Part shown: positions 29,104-33,029 of the stretch, piece after piece
How positions within the stretch are numbered: position 1 is the stretch's first letter
Layout: the number at the start of each line of letters is the position of its first letter
Assembly: GCA_020693225.1 (NCBI GenBank)
Contig: JAIMJL010000026.1
Span: forward strand, 1 to 33,029
Origin: Sandarakinorhabdus sp.
Lineage (GTDB): Bacteria; Pseudomonadota; Alphaproteobacteria; Sphingomonadales; Sphingomonadaceae
Direction: 5' to 3'
DNA length: 33,029 bases
Position numbers and translations under genes: made by a program
The notes under the pieces: model-generated
Databases searched by the model: none
What the model saw: only the letters and a program-made list of their open reading frames with translations
What the model was told of the DNA's origin: nothing

Positions 29104-29244
29104 TCAGCACGGTCCGCAAGTTGCCCGCCGATATCGATCCGGCCACCGTCGATCTGGTGATAACGCTGTGCGCCGAAGAAGTCTGCCCGGTGCTGCCCGG
29201 CCGCGTGCAGCGTCGGCGGCCGATTGCTCCTCCCGCGCTAAAGG
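29104..29244 (+). pseudogene. Remnant of LMW-phosphatase-type arsenate reductase (ArsC)
   Basis: + frame reads ...[38 protein letters not shown], resembling the [13 protein letters not shown](V) core of LMWPTP-type ArsC. No N-terminal CxxNxxRS P-loop found upstream in this frame; sits between two minus-strand genes. Confidence 0.6.
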
Positions 29245-29636
29245 ATTGCCGCAATCTGCCCGATGAGCGGCCGATCCGCGGGCGGCATATCCAGCTTGAA
29301 CAAATCGTTGATCCGCACCCATTGCAGGCGCTGGCCTTCCCTGGCGTGCGGCACGCCGCGCCATTTGCGGATGGCAAAGCCCAGCAGCAACAGGTGAAAG
29401 CGCGCATAGGGATGGCTGGCAAAGCCGCATGGCGCAAGGCAGCTGGTGGCCGTTTCCAAACCAAGTTCCTCGCGCAGTTCGCGCACCAGCGCGGCTTCCG
29501 GCGATTCAAGCGGCTCCAGCTTGCCGCCGGGAAACTCCCACAAGCCCGCCATGTCCTTGCCGGCCGGGCGATCTGCCACCAGCACCCGCCCATCCGCATC
29601 AACCAATATGGCGCAGGCAACGGTCACGATCGGCAT
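29238..29636 (-). CDS. mutT: MutT-type (deoxy)nucleoside triphosphate Nudix hydrolase
   Basis: [61 protein letters not shown] (Nudix box). Confidence 0.92.
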   Translation of the reverse strand: MPIVTVACAILVDADGRVLVADRPAGKDMAGLWEFPGGKLEPLESPEAALVRELREELGLETATSCLAPCGFASHPYARFHLLLLGFAIRKWRGVPHAREGQRLQWVRINDLFKLDMPPADRPLIGQIAAIL

Positions 29637-29674
29637 GTCCCGAAGCGCAACGCCGCCGGGGCAATCCAGCCCGC

Positions 29675-31102
29675 TCAACCGACGATCAGCTTCAACCGCT
29701 CGCCCGGCACGAGCGCCCGGTTGCCGATGCCGTTCAGCGCCAGAAAACTCTCTTCGCGATTGTAGGGCGCCGCCATGCGACCGGCGAACGCCCGCACCGT
29801 ATCGCCCTTGCGCACAGTCACCACTTCGATCCTGCGGCCACGGCCCGCTTCCGCCAGTTCCTGCGGTGTCAGCTTGCGGAAGGATCGCAGCAGCCCGTCG
29901 AACTGCCCGCCGCGCCCGCCCGGCGCCTGCGTCAGGATCACATAGATCTGATTGCCCGTCCCGCGGATCGCCGTTACCCCCACATCCATCGGGCGGCCAT
30001 TGCTGCTCAGTCGGGTGGTGCTGATTGCGGCATCAAAGCCGTTCAACCGCGTTTCGTCATAGCTCACCTGTGGTTGCCGGCCCTGGGTCACTTGCGACCA
30101 GACCTGCGACACCACCGGCTCCAAAGGCTGTCCGGGTTTTGCCGGCACGCCCTGAAACTGGAAGCGAGACCCGTCCGGCCCCTGTCCCACAACCGCTTGC
30201 GGCGAGTTCTGCAGCCAGAAGCCCGGTGGCGCATCGAAACCGAAGTTCAGCCCGGCATGGCGGAAGGTCGGGCCGGAAATAATGCCCTGATCCGCCGAAT
30301 CTCCGAAGGTCATGCCGGAAAGTGCCGCAAGATAGGGATCGCGATTGGTCTTTCCGCCCGCCGGCATGGTCGCCGCCTGCTGCCGTACCCGCCGGATGCG
30401 ATCAGCCGTTACCGGGTGCGACGAAAAGATGCTCTGCAGCCCGCCGCGCTCGATCGCAGCCTTGCCCTCCACGGCGGACACCCGCTCCAGCGCTTCCAGC
30501 ATCGAGGCCGCAGCACGCGGATCATAGCCCGCCTGCACCGAGTAGCGCAGGCCGCGCGTGTCGGCATCATCCTCCTGCCCACGCGAATAACCGCTCACCA
30601 GCGCCGCACTGCCATAGTTCACGATCTGCGCGGCATTGCTTCCGCCAAAGATCGCCGCCCCCAGCGTTGCAAGCGCACCGGCCGTCGCGCGCCCCTGCCG
30701 CTTGGCAGAATGCCGCCCGGCCACATGCCCGGCCTCGTGCCCCAGCACCGATGCCAGCTCGGCCTCGGTGTTGATCATCGCCAGAAGCCCGCGCGTGATA
30801 TAAAGATAGCCACCCGGCGTCGCCATCGCATTGGGCACGGGCGAGTTCAGCACGGTGATCGTCCAGTCCTGTGGCTGCGACCCCGGCACCGAACCCAGCG
30901 CCACCCGCAGCCCCACACTGCGCACATAATCCGCAAGCGGCCCGTCCACCTTGCCGCCAAACTGGGCCACGATCTGCTTGTAGCCTTCCGCCCCCTGCGC
31001 CCGGTCGGATCGGGACAGGCCAGACAGGGTCTGTTGCTGTGACTGTGCCGCCGGCGAGGCCAGCAGCAGGGCGATGCCCGCAAGGGCTGCAAAGCGCCGC
31101 AT
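29675..31102 (-). CDS. M48 family periplasmic metalloprotease with C-terminal LysM-like segment
   Basis: Signal peptide [21 protein letters not shown]; HExxH in [13 protein letters not shown]-terminal [17 protein letters not shown]....GERLKLIVG. Confidence 0.9.
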   Translation of the reverse strand: MRRFAALAGIALLLASPAAQSQQQTLSGLSRSDRAQGAEGYKQIVAQFGGKVDGPLADYVRSVGLRVALGSVPGSQPQDWTITVLNSPVPNAMATPGGYLYITRGLLAMINTEAELASVLGHEAGHVAGRHSAKRQGRATAGALATLGAAIFGGSNAAQIVNYGSAALVSGYSRGQEDDADTRGLRYSVQAGYDPRAAASMLEALERVSAVEGKAAIERGGLQSIFSSHPVTADRIRRVRQQAATMPAGGKTNRDPYLAALSGMTFGDSADQGIISGPTFRHAGLNFGFDAPPGFWLQNSPQAVVGQGPDGSRFQFQGVPAKPGQPLEPVVSQVWSQVTQGRQPQVSYDETRLNGFDAAISTTRLSSNGRPMDVGVTAIRGTGNQIYVILTQAPGGRGGQFDGLLRSFRKLTPQELAEAGRGRRIEVVTVRKGDTVRAFAGRMAAPYNREESFLALNGIGNRALVPGERLKLIVG

Positions 31103-32037
31103 CAGGCGGCCTGCGAAAATGCCAGAAAGCGGGCGCGGCGGCCGGCCTTCAGGGCATCTGCCGTTTCCCCCTGCATCCCGTCCAGCGCCCGCGCGATCGC
31201 ATCCCCAAGGGTCTGCATCGCCAGCGCCGGCGCCCGATGCGCACCGCCCACCGGCTCCGCCACCACCTCGTCGATCACCCCCAGCTTGAAAAGATCCCCC
31301 GCCGTAATTCGCATCGCTTCCGCTGCCTCCGCCGCTTTCCCGGAATCGCGCCACAGAATCGAAGCGCATCCTTCCGGTGAAATCACCGCATAGACCGCAT
31401 GTTCCAGCATCAGCACCCGATTGGCGGCCGCCAATCCCAATGCCCCGCCCGACATGCCCTCGCCGATGATCGCAGACACCACCGGAACCTTGGCCTGCAA
31501 GCACGCCTCGGTCGCCCGCGCGATGGCTTCCGCCTGCCCGCGTTCTTCCGCGCCGATGCCGGGAAAGGCGCCCGGCGTATCAACAATCGTCACCACCGGC
31601 AGCCCCAGCCGGCTGGCAAGCTCCACCAGCCGCGCCGCCTTGCGATAGCCTTCCGGCAGCGCCATGCCGAAGTTTCGCGCCACCCGGCTCGCGGTATCAT
31701 GCCCCTTTTCCTGGCCGATCAGCATCACCGGATTGCCGCGAAACCGCGCCGGCCCGCCGATGATGGCCGGATCCTCGCCAAAGGCCCGGTCGCCGGCCAG
31801 CGGGGTGAATTCCGTGAACTGGCTTTCCACGATAGCCAGGAAGCGTGGCCGTGTCGGATGCCGCGCCACCAGCGTCTTCTGCCAGGGCGTCAGCCCGCTA
31901 TAGATTTTTGCCAGCAACCCGTCGCGCTTCGCCTCGGCGCGAGCGCGCTCGGCCTCCTGATGCGCGTTGCCGGCAAGCGCGGCGATCTCGGCATCCAGTG
32001 CCGCAACGGGTTTTTCGAATTCCAGAGCCAGTACCAT
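31102..32037 (-). CDS. accA: Acetyl-CoA carboxylase carboxyltransferase subunit alpha
   Basis: IYSGLTPWQKTLVARHPTRP; VVTIVDTPGAFPGIGAEERGQAEAIA; GEGMSGGALGLA; SPEGCASILWRDSGKA. Confidence 0.96.
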   Translation of the reverse strand: MVLALEFEKPVAALDAEIAALAGNAHQEAERARAEAKRDGLLAKIYSGLTPWQKTLVARHPTRPRFLAIVESQFTEFTPLAGDRAFGEDPAIIGGPARFRGNPVMLIGQEKGHDTASRVARNFGMALPEGYRKAARLVELASRLGLPVVTIVDTPGAFPGIGAEERGQAEAIARATEACLQAKVPVVSAIIGEGMSGGALGLAAANRVLMLEHAVYAVISPEGCASILWRDSGKAAEAAEAMRITAGDLFKLGVIDEVVAEPVGGAHRAPALAMQTLGDAIARALDGMQGETADALKAGRRARFLAFSQAA

Positions 32038-32051
32038 AGGCTATCAGTTGG

Positions 32052-32732
32052 TCAGCGGCGGCGATAAATCAAGCGCCACACATCATGCCCCAGCACGCGC
32101 GCCTTCTGCGCAAAGCGTGTATCGGGCCAATCTTCGGGCACAATCTCCCAATCCGCCGCCGATTCGGCGGTCCAGGCAAAGTCCTGCATCCGCTGCATCA
32201 CCACCAGCGTATGCCGCATGTAAAGCGGGTGGTCGGTCGCAATGCGCAGTTCGCCGCCCGGCTTCAGCTTCGCCGCCACCAGCCCGATCGGCCCGGCATT
32301 CACGAATCGCCGCTTGGCATGCCGCGCCTTCGGCCAGGGGTCGGGATGCAACAGCCAAACGGTAGACAGGCTGGCATCCGGCAGTCGCTCCAGCACCTCC
32401 AGCGCATCGCCGCGATGCACGCGCACATTGGCCAGCGCCCGATCCTCCACCTCCGCCAGCAGCCCGGCAACGCCGTTAAGATAGGGTTCGGCACCGATGA
32501 AGCCCCAATCCGGCCGCCGCGCCGCCTGAAAGGCCAGATGCTCGCCCTTGCCGAAACCGATTTCCAGCCCGAGCGGCCGCGCCACGCCAAACAGCCGTTC
32601 TGCGGTAAGACCGCCATCGATCGGCACCTCCAGCTTCGGCAACAGAGTATCCACCAGCCCCTGCGCCCGCTCGCGCAACGGATGCCCCTGGCTGCGCCCA
32701 TAGAGCCTGCGAATGTCCAGCGGATCGGTCAT
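32052..32732 (-). CDS. trmB: tRNA (guanosine(46)-N7)-methyltransferase
   Basis: RRLYGRSQGHPLRERAQGLVDTLLPKLEVP; LEIGFGKGEHLAFQA; LLHPDPWPKARHAKRRFVN. Confidence 0.95.
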   Translation of the reverse strand: MTDPLDIRRLYGRSQGHPLRERAQGLVDTLLPKLEVPIDGGLTAERLFGVARPLGLEIGFGKGEHLAFQAARRPDWGFIGAEPYLNGVAGLLAEVEDRALANVRVHRGDALEVLERLPDASLSTVWLLHPDPWPKARHAKRRFVNAGPIGLVAAKLKPGGELRIATDHPLYMRHTLVVMQRMQDFAWTAESAADWEIVPEDWPDTRFAQKARVLGHDVWRLIYRRR

Positions 32733-32825
32733 ACATTGTGCGCTAGCAGATCGACGCTCCCGCAAAAAGCGCAGGCGTCAAACGCGGCGCAGGGCGTTAC
32801 GGTGCAGGCAATGAGGGAGTGAACC

Positions 32826-33029
32826 ATGGCCGACCGCGATCCACATGCACCACCGCTTGCGCATTGTCCGGGGGATGATGTGCTTGCCATCTGGGCGCGC
32901 GACAATCCCCCCGTTCCCGATATCTACAAGGCCGAAAGCTTCACCGATCTTGGCCCCACCTCCATCGAGGCATCGCGTTACACCTCGGCCGAATTCTTCC
33001 AGGCCGAAGTCGATCATATGTGGCCGCGC
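32826..33029 (+). CDS. Partial N-terminus, likely Rieske-type aromatic-ring-hydroxylating oxygenase alpha subunit
   Basis: MADRDPHAPPLAHCPGDDVLAIWARDNPPVPDIYKAESFTDLGPTSIEASRYTSAEFFQAEVDHMWPR (runs off window); the SAEFFQAEVDHMWPR stretch resembles sequence just before the Rieske domain. Confidence 0.5.
   Translation, partial: MADRDPHAPPLAHCPGDDVLAIWARDNPPVPDIYKAESFTDLGPTSIEASRYTSAEFFQAEVDHMWPR

Noticed and set aside
29429-31042. 537-aa + strand ORF
   Set aside because: Antisense of mutT and the M48 protease; low-complexity Arg/His/Pro composition.
31103-31504. N-terminal extension of the M48 ORF
   Set aside because: Lies inside accA; the true start is the signal peptide [14 protein letters not shown] at 31102.
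1-33029. CRISPR arrays, IS/transposon ends, toxin-antitoxin or defence systems
   Set aside because: Looked for but saw no regularly spaced repeats, transposase motifs or recognisable defence proteins.

Overview
The window is a GC-rich chromosomal segment with mostly housekeeping gene content, probably from a Sphingomonadales-like alphaproteobacterium (inferred from gene content and order). I identify about 37 genes. The confident ones are gltX (partial), mutM, ubiE, ubiB, proS, a lolC/E-type permease with lolD, methylmalonyl-CoA mutase, hemF, a haloalkane dehalogenase-like hydrolase, tRNA-Asp(GTC), a MaoC / acyl-CoA dehydrogenase / two class III CoA-transferase operon, PPK2, def, recR, fmt, truA, der, bamB, a YfgM-like TPR protein, panB, a YffB/ArsC-family protein, DUF1428, a SAM methyltransferase, DUF167, a MutT-type Nudix protein, an M48 peptidase, accA, trmB and the start of a Rieske-type oxygenase. 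I saw no mobile elements, CRISPR arrays or rRNA. The less ordinary signals are: (i) the divergent DUF1838 and acyl-CoA/CoA-transferase locus, with a perfect 12-bp palindrome overlapping a putative promoter; (ii) two apparent arsenate-reductase remnants from unrelated families, both outside the supplied ORF calls; (iii) a sigma-54-like promoter in front of a 56-aa membrane ORF; (iv) a Pho-box-like element upstream of proS; and (v) two tandem, translationally overlapping small lipoproteins downstream of one of the arsC remnants. I found no clear defence or other multi-gene system that I can call novel with confidence.
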